Origin: Hydractinia symbiolongicarpus
Lineage: Eukaryota > Cnidaria > Hydrozoa > Anthoathecata > Hydractiniidae
Direction of reading: 5' to 3'
DNA: 64,000 bases
NCBI RefSeq assembly: GCF_029227915.1
Contig: NC_079881.1
Location: forward strand, 30,977,501-31,041,500
Below, piece after piece: positions 23,446-35,500 of this stretch. The notes below the pieces were generated by a model. That model searched no databases. It was given only the letters and a program-made list of their open reading frames with translations, and had not been told where the DNA came from. A program made the position numbers and the translations under genes. Position 1 is the first letter of the stretch. Each line of letters opens with the position of its first letter.

Positions 23446-24171
23446 ACCAGCGCCCTGAGTAATTGCTGAGTTTCGGCAATCATGTCAAATTAAGAAGAAT
23501 TTTATTTTTTGGAGTCCAATTGTCTCCTTTATCACAATTATCAGGTCACAGTCCAAAGTTAGTTCAATTAAGTCCCACGGTCAATCGTTTCACAGTTAAA
23601 AGCGATACAACCTAGTAATATCAGAAAAATAACGCTAAATACATGTTGGTACGAATATGTGACCCAACCGTTGTAACTCAAACGGAGTGACACCGTTAGA
23701 AAGTCAATGAAATGTAGTTTTTGAAACTATTGCTGTTTCTTCAGCGCGCGCTAACGCCTAGGATTGGTCCAACAGTAAAAAATGACTTTTTTTAGCTTAA
23801 TTCCTAAATGAAGCGCTACCACAGCGCCCAGTGCAATCGCTGAGTTTCGGCAATCATTTTAAATTAGGAAGAATGCTATTTCTTGGAGTCCACTTGTCTC
23901 ACTTATTACATTTATCAGGTCACAGTCCAAAGTTAGTTCAATTAAGTCCCACAGTCAATGCAACCTAGTAATATCAAAAAAATATCGCTAAATACATGTT
24001 GGTACGAATATGTGACCCAACCGTTGTAACTCAAACGGACTGACACCGTTAGAAAGTCAATGAAATGTAGTTCTTAAAACTGTGGCTATTTCTTCAGCGC
24101 GCGATAACGGCTAGGATTGGTCTCGCAGTAAAAAATGACTTTTTTATCTTAATTTTTAATTGAAGCGCTAC
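23446..24171. repeat. Two-unit spacer (units 64-65)
   Basis: Unit 64 is a hybrid with an M-like start (CCCTGAGTAATTGC) and K-like body (TTATCACAATTATC); its usual CCACAG start is mutated to ACACCAG, the only such start in the window. Unit 65 is a 21-bp-deleted unit matching unit 51 (18681) at 5139 bp, and the match continues into units 66-68 against 52-54. The pair therefore copies a piece of 18.3-19.0 kb. Confidence 0.8.
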
Positions 24172-25600
24172 CACAGCGCCCAGTGTAATCGCTGAGTTTC
24201 GGCAATCATTTCAAATTAAGAAGAATGCTATTTCTTGGAGTCCACTTTTCTCACTTATAACATTTATAAGGTCAAAGTCCAACACCAGTTCAATTTAGTA
24301 CCACAGTCAATCGTTTCACTGTTAAAAGCGATGCAACCTAGTATGATCAAAAAAATATCGCTAAATACATGTTGGTACAAATATGTGACCCAACCGTTGT
24401 AACTCAAACAGACTGACACTGTTAAAAAGTCAATGAAATGTAGTTTTTGAAACTGTCAATATTTCTTCAGCGCACGAAAACGGCTAGGATTGGTCCCACA
24501 GTAAAGAATGACTTATTTACCTAAATTTTTAAATGAAGCGCTACCACAGCGCCCAGTGTAATCGCTGAGTTCCGGCAATCCCGTAAAAATAAGAAGAATG
24601 TTATTTCTTGGAGTCCAATTTTCTCATTTATCAAATTTATTAGGTGACAGTCCAAAGTTTGTTCAATTAAGTCCCACAGTCAATCTTTTCATTGTTAAAA
24701 GCGATGCAACCAAGTAATATAAAAAAAAATATAGCTAAATACATGTTGGTACGAATATGTGACCCAACCGTTGTAACTCAAACGGACTGACACCGTTAGA
24801 AAGTCAATGAAATGTAGTTTTTGAAACTGTGGCTATCTCTTCAGCGCGCGATAACGGCTAGGATTGGTCCCGCAGTAAAAAATGACTTTTTTTATCTTAA
24901 TTTTTAATTGAAGCGCTACCACCGCGCCCAGTGTAATCGCTGAGTTTCGGCAATCATTTCAAATTAAGAAGAACGCTATTTACTGGAGTCCACTTGTCTC
25001 ACTTATTACATTTATCAGCTCACAGTGCAAAGTTAGTTCAATTAAGTCCCACAGTCAATCGTTTCATTGTTAAAAGCAATGCAACCTAGTAATATCAGAA
25101 AAATATCGCTAAACACATGTTGGTACGAATAGGTGACTGAACCGTTGTAACTCAAACGGACTGACACCGTTAGAAAGTTAATGAAATGTAGTTTTTGAAA
25201 CTGTGGCTATCTCTTCAGCGCGCGATAACGGCTAGGACTGGTCCCGCAGTAAAAAATGACTTTTTTATCTTAATTTTTAATTGAAGCGCTACCACCGCGC
25301 CCAGTGTAATCGCTGAGTTTCGGCAATCCCGTAAAAATAAGAAGAACGCTATTTACTGGAGTCCACTTGTCTCACTTATTACATTTATCAGGTCACAGTC
25401 CAAAGTTAGTTCAATTAAGTCCCACAGTCAATTCAACCTAGTAATATCAAAAAAAATATCGCTAAATACATGTTGGTACGAATATGTGACCCAACCGTTG
25501 TAACTTAAACGGACTGACACCGTTAGAAAGTCAATGAAATGTAGTTTTTAAAACTGTGGCTATTTCTTCAGCGCGCGATAACGGCTAGGATTGGTCCCGC
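24126..25600. repeat. 1474-bp tetramer T-A'-W-S, copy 1
   Basis: Units 66-69 (24172, 24545, 24920, 25293) repeat as 70-73 (25646, 26019, 26395, 26768) at 1474-1475 bp. Both copies share GCGCACGAAAACGG, a rare variant of GCGCACGATAACGG. The junction lies in unit 69 between GGTCCCGCAG and AAAATGACTT, since unit 65 has GGTCTCGCAG and unit 73 has AAAATGAATT. Confidence 0.87.
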
Positions 25601-27075
25601 AGTAAAAAATGACTTTTTTATCTTAATTTTTAATTGAAGCGCTACCACAGCGCCCAGTGTAATCGCTGAGTTTCGGCAATCATTTCAAATTAAGAAGAAT
25701 GCTATTTCTTGGAGTCCACTTTTCTCACTTATAACATTTATAAGGTCAAAGTCCAACACCAGTTCAATTTAGTACCACAGTCAATCGTTTCACTGTTAAA
25801 AGCGATGCAACCTAGTATTATCAAAAAAATATCGCTAAATACATGTTGGTACAAATATGTGACCCAACCGTTGTAACTCAAACAGACTGACACCGTTAAA
25901 AAGTCAATGAAATGTAGTTTTTGAAACTGTCAATATTTCTTCAGCGCACGAAAACGGCTAGGATTGGTCCCACAGTAAAGAATGACTTATTTACCTAAAT
26001 TTTTAAATGAAGCGCTACCACAGCGCCCAGTGTAATCGCTGAGTTCCGGCAATCCCGTAAAAATAAGAAGAATGTTATTTCTTCGGAGTCCAATTTTCTC
26101 ATTTATCAAATTTATTAGGTGACAGTCCAAAGTTTGTTCAATTAAGTCCCACAGTCAATCTTTTCATTGTTAAAAGCGATGCAACCAAGTAATATAAAAA
26201 AAAATATAGCTAAATACATGTTGGTACGAATATGTGACCCAACCGTTGTAACTCAAACGGACTGACACCGTTAGAAAGTCAATGAAATGTAGTTTTTGAA
26301 ACTGTGGCTATCTCTTCAGCGCGCGATAACGGCTAGGATTGGTCCCGCAGTAAAAAATGACTTTTTTTATCTTAATTTTTAATTGAAGCGCTACCACCGC
26401 GCCCAGTGTAATCGCTGAGTTTCGGCAATCATTTCAAATTAAGAAGAACGCTATTTACTGGAGTCCACTTGTCTCACTTATTACATTTATCAGCTCACAG
26501 TGCAAAGTTAGTTCAATTAAGTCCCACAGTCAATCGTTTCATTGTTAAAAGCAATGCAACCTAGTAATATCAGAAAAATATCGCTAAACACATGTTGGTA
26601 CGAATAGGTGACTGAACCGTTGTAACTCAAACGGACTGACACCGTTAGAAAGTTAATGAAATGTAGTTTTTGAAACTGTGGCTATCTCTTCAGCGCGCGA
26701 TAACGGCTAGGACTGGTCCCGCAGTAAAAAATGACTTTTTTATCTTAATTTTTAATTGAAGCGCTACCACCGCGCCCAGTGTAATCGCTGAGTTTCGGCA
26801 ATCCCGTAAAAATAAGAAGAACGCTATTTACTGGAGTCCACTTGTCTCACTTATTACATTTATCAGGTCACAGTCCAAAGTTAGTTCAATTAAGTCCCAC
26901 AGTCAATTCAACCTAGTAATATCAAAAAAAATATCGCTAAATACATGTTGGTACGAATATGTGACCCAACCGTTGTAACTTAAACGGACTGACACCGTTA
27001 GGAAGTCAATGAAATGTAGTTTTTAAAACTGTGGCTATTTCTTCAGCGCGCGATAACGGCTAGGATTGGTCCCGC
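25601..27075. repeat. 1474-bp tetramer T-A'-W-S, copy 2
   Basis: This copy differs from copy 1 at a few bases: GTATTATC versus GTATGATC, GACACCG versus GACACTG, and a one-base insertion TTCTTCGGAGTCC near 26084. It leads straight into H9 copy 2. Its last units (26395 onward) begin the block that recurs at 48.34 kb. Confidence 0.87.
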
Positions 27076-27120
27076 AGTAAAAAATGAATTTTTTATCTTA
27101 ATTTTTAATTGAAGCGCTAC

Positions 27121-30100
27121 CACATCGCTGAGTTTCGGCAATCATTTCAAATTTAGAAGAATGCTATTTCTTGGAGTCCACTTGTCTCACTTATAACATT
27201 TATAAGGTCATAGTCCAACACCAGTTCAATTTAGTACCAAAGTCAATCGTTTCACTGTTAAAAGCGATGCAACCTAGTATTATCAAAAAAATATCGCTAA
27301 ATACATGTTGGTACAAATATGTGACCCAACCGTTGTAACTCAAACAGACTGACACCGTTAAAAAGTCAATGAAATGTAGTTTTTGAAACTGTCAATATTT
27401 CTTCAGCGCACGAAAACGGCTAGGATTGGTCCCACAGTAAAGAATGACTTATTTACCTAAATTTTTAAATGAAGCGCTACCACAGCGCCCAGTGTAATCG
27501 CTGAGTTCCGGCAATCCCGTAAAAATAAGAAGAATGTTATTTCTTGGAGTCCAATTGTCTCATTTATCACATTTATCAGGTCACAGTCCAAAGTTAGTTC
27601 AATTAAGTCCCACAGTCAATCGTTACATTGTTAAAAGCGATGCAACCTAGTAATATGAAAAAAATATCGCTAAATACATGTTTGTACGAATATGTGACGT
27701 AACCGTTGTAACTGAAGTGGATTGATACCGTTAGAAAGTCAATGAAATGTAGTTTTTGAAACTGTCGCTATTTCTTCAGCGCACGATAACGGCTATGATT
27801 GGTCCCACAGTAAAGATTGACTTATTTACCTAAACTTTAAAATGAAGCGCTACCACAGCGCCCAGAGTAATTGCTGAGTTCCTGCAATCACGTCAAATTA
27901 AGAGGAATGTTGTTTCTTGGAGTCCAATTGTCTCATTTATCACATTTATCAGGTCACAGTTCAAAGTTAGTTCAATTAAGTCGCACAGTCAATCGTTTCA
28001 CTGTTAAAAGCGATGCAACCTAGTAATATGAGAAAAATATTGCTAAATACATGTTGGTACGAATATGTGACGCAACCGTTGTAACTGAAGTGGATTGATA
28101 CCGTTAGAAAGTCAATGAAATATAGTTTTTGAAACTGTTGCTATTTCTTCAGCGCGCGATAACGGCTAGGATTGGTCCCACAGTAAAAAAATGACTTTTT
28201 TATCTTAATTCTTAAATGAAGCGGTACCACAGCGCCCAGTGTAATCGCTGAGTTTCGGCAATCATGTCAAATTAAGAAGAATGTTATTTTTTGGAGTCCA
28301 ATTCTCTCCTTTATCACATTTATCAGGTCACAGTCCAAAGTTAGTTCAATTAAGTCCCACGGTCAATCGTTTCATAGTTAAAAGCGATGCAACCTAGTAA
28401 TATCAGAAAAATAACGCTAAATACATGTTGGTACGAATAGGTGACTGAACCGTTGTAACTCAAACGGACTGACACCGTTAGAAAGTTAATGAAATGTAGT
28501 TTTTGAAAATGTGGCTATCTCTTCAGCGCGCGATAACGGCTAGGACTGGTCCCGCAGTAAAAAATGACTTTTTTATCTTAATTTTTAATTGAAGCGCTAC
28601 CACCGCGCCCAGTGTAATCGCTGAGTTTCGGCAATCAATTTAAATTAAGAAGAACGGTATTTCCTGGAGTCCACTTGTCTCACTTATTACATTTATCAGG
28701 TCACAGTCCAAAGTTAGTTCAATTAAGTCCCACAGTCAATTTAACCTAGTAATATCAAAAAAAATATCGCTAAATACATGTTGGTACGAATATGTGACCC
28801 AACCGTTGTAACTCAAACGGACTGACACCGTTAGAAAGTTAATGAAATGTAGTTTTTGAAACTGTGGCTATCTCTTCAGCGCGCGATAACGGCTAGGACT
28901 GGTCCCGCAGTAAAAAATGACTTTTTTATCTTAATTTTTAATTGAAGCGCTACCACCGCGCCCAGTGTAATCGCTGAGTTTCGGCAATCCCGTAAAAATA
29001 AGAAGAACGCTATTTACTGGAGTCCACTTGTCGCACTTATTACATTTATCAGGTCACAGTCCAAAGTTAGTTCAATTAAGTCCCACAGTCAATTCAACCT
29101 AGTAATATAAAAAAAAATATCGCTAAATACATGTTTGTACGAATATGTGACGCAACTGTTGTAACTGAAGTGGATTGATACCGTTAGAAAGTCAATGAAA
29201 TGTAGTTTTTGAAACTGTCGCTATTTCTTCAGCGCACGATAACGGCTAGGATTGGTCCCACAGTAAAAAAATGACTTTTTTATCTTAATTCTTAAATGAA
29301 GCGGTACCACAGCGCCCAGCGTAATCGCTGAGTTTCGGCAATCATGTCAAATTAAGAAGAATGTTATTTTTTGGAGTCCAATTCTCTCCTTTATCACATT
29401 TATCAGGTCACAGTCCAAAGTTAGTTCAATTAAGTCCCACGGTCAATCGTTTCATAGTTAAAAGCGATGCAACCTAGTAATATCAGAAAAATAACGCTAA
29501 ATACATGTTGGTACGAATAGGTGACTGAACCGTTGTAACTCAAACGGACTGACACCGTTAGAAAGTTAATGAAATGTAGTTTTTGAAACTGTGGCTATCT
29601 CTTCAGCGCGCGATAACGGCTAGGACTGGTCCCGCAGTAAAAAATGACTTTTTTATCTTAATTTTTAATTGAAGCGCTACCACCGCGCCCAGTGTAATCG
29701 CTGAGTTTCGGCAATCATTTTAAATTAAGAAGAACGCTATTTCCTGGAGTCCACTTGTCTCACTTATTACATTTATCAGGTCACAGTCCAAAGTTAGTTC
29801 AATTAAGTCCCACAGTCAATTCAACCTAGTAATATCAAAAAAATATCGCTAAATACATGTTGGTACGAATATGTGACCCAACCGTTGTAACTTAACCGGA
29901 CTGACACCGTTAGAAAGTCAATGAAATGTAGTTTTTAAAACTGTGGCTATTTCTTCAGCGCGCGATAACGGCTAGGATTGGTCCCGCAGTAAAAAATGAA
30001 TTTTTTATCTTAATTTTTAATTGAAGCGCTACCACATCGCTGAGTTTCGGCAATCATTTCAAATTTAGAAGAATGCTATTTCTTGGAGTCCACTTGTCTC

Positions 30101-31492
30101 ACTTATAACATTTATAAGGTCATAGTCCAACACCAGTTCAATTTAGTACCACAGTCAATCGTTTCACTGTTAAAAGCGATGCAACCTAGTATTATCAAAA
30201 AAATATCGCTAAATACATGTTGGTACAAATATGTGACCCAACCGTTGTAACTCAAACAGACTGACACCGTTAAAAAGTCAATGAAATGTAGTTTTTGAAA
30301 CTGTCAATATTTCTTCAGCGCACGATAACGGCTAGGATTGGTCCCACAGTAAAGAATGACTTCTTTACCTAAATTTTTAAATGAAGCGCTACCACAGCGC
30401 CCAGTGTAATCGCTGAGTTCCGGCAATCCCGTAAAAATAAGAAGAATGTTATTTCTTGGAGTCCAATTTTCTCATTTATCACATTTATCAGGTCACAGTC
30501 CAAAGTTAGTTCAATTAAGTCCCACAGTCAATCGTTTCATTGTTAAAAGCGATGCAACCTAGTAATATGAGAAAAATATCGCTAAATACATGTTGGTACG
30601 AATATGGGACGCAACCGTTGTAACTGAAGTGGATTGATACCGTTAGAAAGTCAATGAAATGTAGTTTTTGAAACTATCGCTGTTTCTTCAGCGCGCGCTA
30701 ACGCCTAGGATTGGTCCCACAGAAAAAAATGACTTTTTTTAGCTTACTTTTTAAATGAAGCGCTACCACAGCGCCCAGTGTAATCGCTGAGTTCCGGCAA
30801 TCATGTCAAATTGAGAAGAATGTTATTTCTTGGAGTCCAATTTTCTCATTTATCAAATTTACTAGGTCACAGTCCAAAGTTTGTTCAATTAAGTCCCACA
30901 GTCAATCTTTTCATTGTTAAAAGAGATGCAACCAAGTAATATAAAAAAAAATATCTCTAAATACATGTTGGTACGAAGATGTGACCCAACCGTTGTAACT
31001 CAAACGGACTAACACCGTTAGAAAGTCAATGAAATATAGTTTTTGAAACTTTGGCAATTTCTTCAGCGCGTGATAACGGCTAGGATTGGTCCCACAGTAA
31101 GAAATGACTTTTTTATCTTAGTTTTTACTGGAAGCGCTACCACAGCGCCCAGTGCAATCGCTGAGTTTCGGCAATCATTTTAAATTAAGAAGAATGCTAT
31201 TTCTTGGAGTCCACTTGTCTCACTTATTACATTTATCAGGTCACAGTCCAAAGTTAGTTCAATTAAGTCCCACAGTCAATGCAACCTAGTAATATCAGAA
31301 AAATACCGCTAAATACATGTTGGTACGAATATGTGACCCAACCGTTGTAACTCAAATGGACTGACACCGTTAGAAAGTCAATGAAATGTAGTTCTTAAAA
31401 CTGTGGCTATTTCTTCAGCGCGCGATAACGGCTAGGATTGTTCTCGCAGTAAAAAATGACTTTTTTATCTAAATTTTTAATTGAAGCGCTAC
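27121..31492. repeat. 9-monomer HOR H9, copy 2 (expanded to 12 units, 4372 bp)
   Basis: The order is T-A-G-K-S, three extra units, then T-A-L-S (units 74-85). The total equals the standard 3292 bp plus 1080 bp, exactly the extra trimer listed next. T at 27121 still carries GCGCACGAAAACGG from the preceding tetramer, so this variant spread across the boundary. Otherwise it follows copy 1 at offsets of 6967 bp (first half) and 8046 bp (second half). Confidence 0.87.
28228..30387. repeat. 1080-bp trimer expansion within H9 copy 2
   Basis: Unit 77 (28228) and unit 80 (29308) are the same K-type unit, and units 78 and 81 the same S-type, at a spacing of 1080 bp. The intervening unit 79 (28954-29307, 354 bp) is a hybrid: its left half resembles unit 147 (53476; TCGCACTTATTAC) and its right half an A unit such as 149 (54188; ATGTTTGTACG, GCAACTGTTG). 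Copies 1, 3 and 4 of H9 lack this insertion, so it is likely a gain in copy 2. Confidence 0.82.
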
Positions 31493-32593
31493 CACAGCGC
31501 CCAGTGTAATCGCTGAGTTTCGGCAATCATTTCAAATTATGAAGAATGCTATTTCTTGGAGTCCACTTTTCTCACGTATAACATTTATAAGGTCAAAGTC
31601 CAACACCAGTTCAATTTAGTACCACAGTCAATCGTTTCACTGTTAAAAGCGATGCAACCTAGTATTATCAAAAAAATATCGCTAAATACATGTTGGTACA
31701 AATATGTGACCCAACCGTTGTAACTCAAACAGACTGACACCGTTAAAAAGTCAATGAAATGTAGTTTTTGAAACTGTCAATATTTCTTCAGCGCACGATA
31801 ACGGCTAGGATTGGTCCCACAGTAAAGAATGACTTATTTACCTAAATTTTTAAATGAAGCGCTACCACAGCGCCCAGTGTAATCGCTGAGTTCCGGCAAT
31901 CCCGTAAAAATAAGAAGAATGTTATTTCTTGGAGTCCAATTTTCTCATTTATCAAATTTATTAGGTGACAGTCCAAAGTTTGTTCAATTAAGTCCCACAG
32001 TCAATCTTTTCATTGTTAAAAGCGATGCAACCAAGTAATATAAAAAAAAATATATCTAAATACATGTTGGTACGAATATGTGACCCAACCGTTCTAACTC
32101 AAACGGACTGACACCGTTAGAAAGTCAATGAAATGTAGTTTTTGAAACTGTGGCTATCTCTTCAGCGCGCGATAACGGCTAGGATTGGTCCCGCAGTAAA
32201 AAATGACTTTTTTTATCTTAATTTTTAATTGAAGCGCTACCACCGCGCCCAGTGTAATCGCTGAGTTTCGGCAATCATTTCAAATTAAGAAGAACGCTAT
32301 TTCCTGGAGTCCACTTGTCTCACTTTATACATTTATCAGCTCACAGTGCAAAGTTAGTTCAATTAAGTCCCACAGTCAATTCAACCTAGTAATATCAAAA
32401 AAAATATCGCTAAATATATGTTGGTACGAATATGTGACCCAACCGTTGTAACTTAACCGGACTGACACCGTTAGAAAGTCAATGAAATGTAGTTTTTAAA
32501 ACTGTGGCTATTTCTTCAGCGCGCGATAACGGCTAGGATTATTCCCGTAGTAAAAAATGAATTTTTTATCTTAATTTTTAATTGAAGCGCTAC
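31493..32593. repeat. Three-unit spacer T-A'-W between H9 and H10
   Basis: Units 86-88 match units 66-68 (24172-25292) at 7321 bp and 52-54 (19033-20153). The third unit (32241-32593) is W-like at its start (CACCGCGCCC, CAGCTCACAGTGC) but carries the 21-bp deletion (CAATTCAACC), so it is a W/S hybrid that replaces two units by one. Confidence 0.83.
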
Positions 32594-35500
32594 CACATCG
32601 CTGAGTTTCGGCAATCATTTCAAATTTAGAAGAATGCTATTTCTTGGAGTCCACTTGTCTCACTTATAACATTTATAAGGTCATAGTTCAACACCAGTTC
32701 AATTTAGTACCACAGTCAATCGTTTCACTGTTAAAAGCGATGCAACCTAGTATTATCAAAAAAATATCGCTAAATACATGTTGGTACAAATATGTGACCC
32801 AACCGTTGTAACTCAAACAGACTGACACCGTTAAAAAGTCAATGAAATGCAGTTTTTGAAACTGTCAATATTTCTTCAGCGCACGATAACGGCTAGGATT
32901 GGTCCCACAGTAAAGAATGACTTATTTACCTAAATTTTTAAATGAAGCGCTACCACAGCGCCCAGTGTAATCGCTGAGTTCCGGCAATCCCGTAAAAATA
33001 AGAAGAATGTTATTTCTTGGAGTCCAATTGTCTCATTTATCACATTTATCAGGTCACAGTCCAAAGTTAGTTCAATTAAGTCCCACAGTCAATCGTTTCA
33101 TTGTTAAAAGCGATGCAACCTAGTAATATGAGAAAAATATCGCTAAATACATGTTGGTACGAATATGGGACGCAACCGTTGTAACTGAAGTGGATTGATA
33201 CCGTTAGAAAGTCAATGAAATGTAGTTTTTGAAACTATCGCTGTTTCTTCAGCGCGCGCCAACGCCTAGGATTGGTCCCACAGAAAAAAATGACTTTTTT
33301 TAGCTTACTTTTTAAATGAAGCGCTACCACAGCGCCCAGTGTAATCGCTGAGTTCCGGCAATCGTGTTAAATTGAGAAGAATGTTATTTCTTGGAGTCCA
33401 ATTTTCTCATTTATCAAATTTATGAGGTCACAGTCCAAAGTTTGTTCAATTAAGTCCCACAGTCAATCTTTTCATTGTTAAAAGAGATGCAACCAAGTAA
33501 TATAAAAAAAAATATCTCTAAATACATGTTGGTACGAAGATGTGACCCAACCGTTGTAACTCAAACGGACTGACACCGTTAGAAAGTCAATGAAATATAG
33601 TTTTTGAAACTGTGGCAATTTCTTCAGCGCGCGATAACGGCTAGGATTGGTCCCACAGTAAGAAATGACTTTTTTATCTTAATTTTTACTGGAAGCGCTA
33701 CCACAGCGCCCAGTGCAATCGCTGAGTTTCGGCAATCATTTTAAATTAAGAAGAATGCTATTTCTTGGAGTCCACTTGTCTCACTTATTACATTTATCAG
33801 GTCACAGTCCAAAGTTTGTTCAATTAAGTCCCACAGTCAATGCAACCTAGTAATATCAGAAAAATACCGCTAAATACATGTTGGTACGAATATGTGACGC
33901 AACCGTTGTAACTGAAGTGGATTGATACCGTTAGAAAGTCAATGAAATGTAGTTTTTGAAACTGTCGCTATTTCTTCAGCGCACGATAACGGCTAGGATT
34001 GGTCCCACAGTAAAGATTGACTTATGTACCTAAACTTTAAAATGAAGCGCTACCACAGCGCCCAGAGTAATTGCTGAGTTCCTGCAATCACGTCAAATTA
34101 AGAGGAATGTTGTTTCTTGGAGTCCAATTGTCTCATTTATCACATTTATCAGGTCACAGTTCAAAGTTAGTTCAATTAAGTCCCACGGTCAATCGTTTCA
34201 TAGTTAAAAGCGATGTAACCTAGTAATATCAGAAAAATAACGCTAAATACATGTTGGTACGAATATGTGACCAACCGCTGTAACTCAAACGGAGTGACAC
34301 CGTTAGAAAGTCAATGAAATGTAGTTTTTGAAACTATCGCTATTTCTTCAGCGCGCGCTAACGCCTAGGATTGGTCCCACAGTAAAAAATGACTTTTTTT
34401 AGCTTAATTCTTAAATGAAGCGCTACCACAGCGCCCAGTGTAATCGCTGAGTTTCGGCAATCATTTTAAGTTAAGAAGAATGCTATTTCTTGGAGTCCAC
34501 TTGTCGCACTTATTACATTTATCAGGTCACAGTCCAAAGTTAGTTCAATTAAGTCCCACTGTCAATGCAACCTCGTAATATCGAAAAAAAATATCGCTAA
34601 ATACATGTTGGTACGAATATGTGACCCAACCGTTGTAACTCAAACGGACTGACACCGTTAGAAGGTCAATGAAATGTAGTTCTTAAAACTGTGGCTATTT
34701 CTTCAGCGCGCGATAACGGCTAGGATTGGTCCCGCAGTAAAAAATGACTTTTTTATCTTAATTTTTAATTGAAGCGCTACCACAGCGCCCAGTGTAATCG
34801 CTGAGTTTCGGCAATCATGTCAAATTAAGAAGAATGTTATTTCTTGGAGTCCAATTGTCTCATTTATCACATTTATCAGGTCACAGTTCAAAGTTAGTTC
34901 AATTAAGTCGCACAGTCAATCGTTTCACTGTTAAAAGCGATGCAACCTAATAATATGAGAAAAATATTGCAAAATACATGTTGGTACGAATATGTGACCC
35001 AACCGTTGTAACTCAAACGGAGGGACACCGTTAGAAAGTCAATGAAATGTAGTTTTTGAAACTATCGCTGTTTCTTCAGCGCGCGCTAACGCCTAGGATT
35101 GGTCCCACAGTAAAAAATGACTTTTTTTAGCTTAATTCCTAAATGAAGCGCTACCACAGCGCCCAGTGCAATCGCTGAGTTTCGGCAATCATTTTAAATT
35201 AAGAAGAATGCTATTTCTTGGAGTTCACTTGTCTCACTTATTCCATTTATCAGGTCACAGTCCAAAGTTAGTTCAATTAAGTCCCACAGTCAATGCAACC
35301 TAGTAATATCAGAAAAATACCGCTAAATACATGTTGGTACGAATATGTGACGCAAACGTTGTAACTGAAGTGGATTGATACCGTTAGAAAGTCAATGAAA
35401 TGTAGTTTTTGAAACTGTCGCTATTTCTTCAGCGCACGATAACGGCTAGGATTGGTCCCACAGTAAAGATTGACTTATGTACCTAAACTTTAAAATGAAG

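Larger units (their letters stand above)
15374..32593. repeat. Domain II, left part: monomer map 15374-32593
   Basis: Unit starts: 15374, 15726, 16101, 16474, 16827, 17187, 17560, 17933, 18307, 18681, 19033, 19406, 19781, 20154, 20514, 20887, 21261, 21634, 21987, 22347, 22721, 23094, 23446, 23820, 24172, 24545, 24920, 25293, 25646, 26019, 26395, 26768, 27121, 27481, 27854, 28228, 28601, 28954, 29308, 29681, 30033, 30393, 30767, 31141, 31493, 31866 and 32241. Units of 352-354 bp carry the 21-bp deletion between TCAAT and GCAACC (or TCAACC). Units of 360 bp begin CACATCGCTGAG because 13 bp (GCGCCCAGTGTAA) are missing. Both classes first appear here. Confidence 0.92.

Noticed and set aside
23446-24171. 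Inversion or strand switch within the array at the odd ACACCAG unit start
   Set aside because: The unit reads in the same direction as its neighbours; only the order of a few bases at its start is changed.
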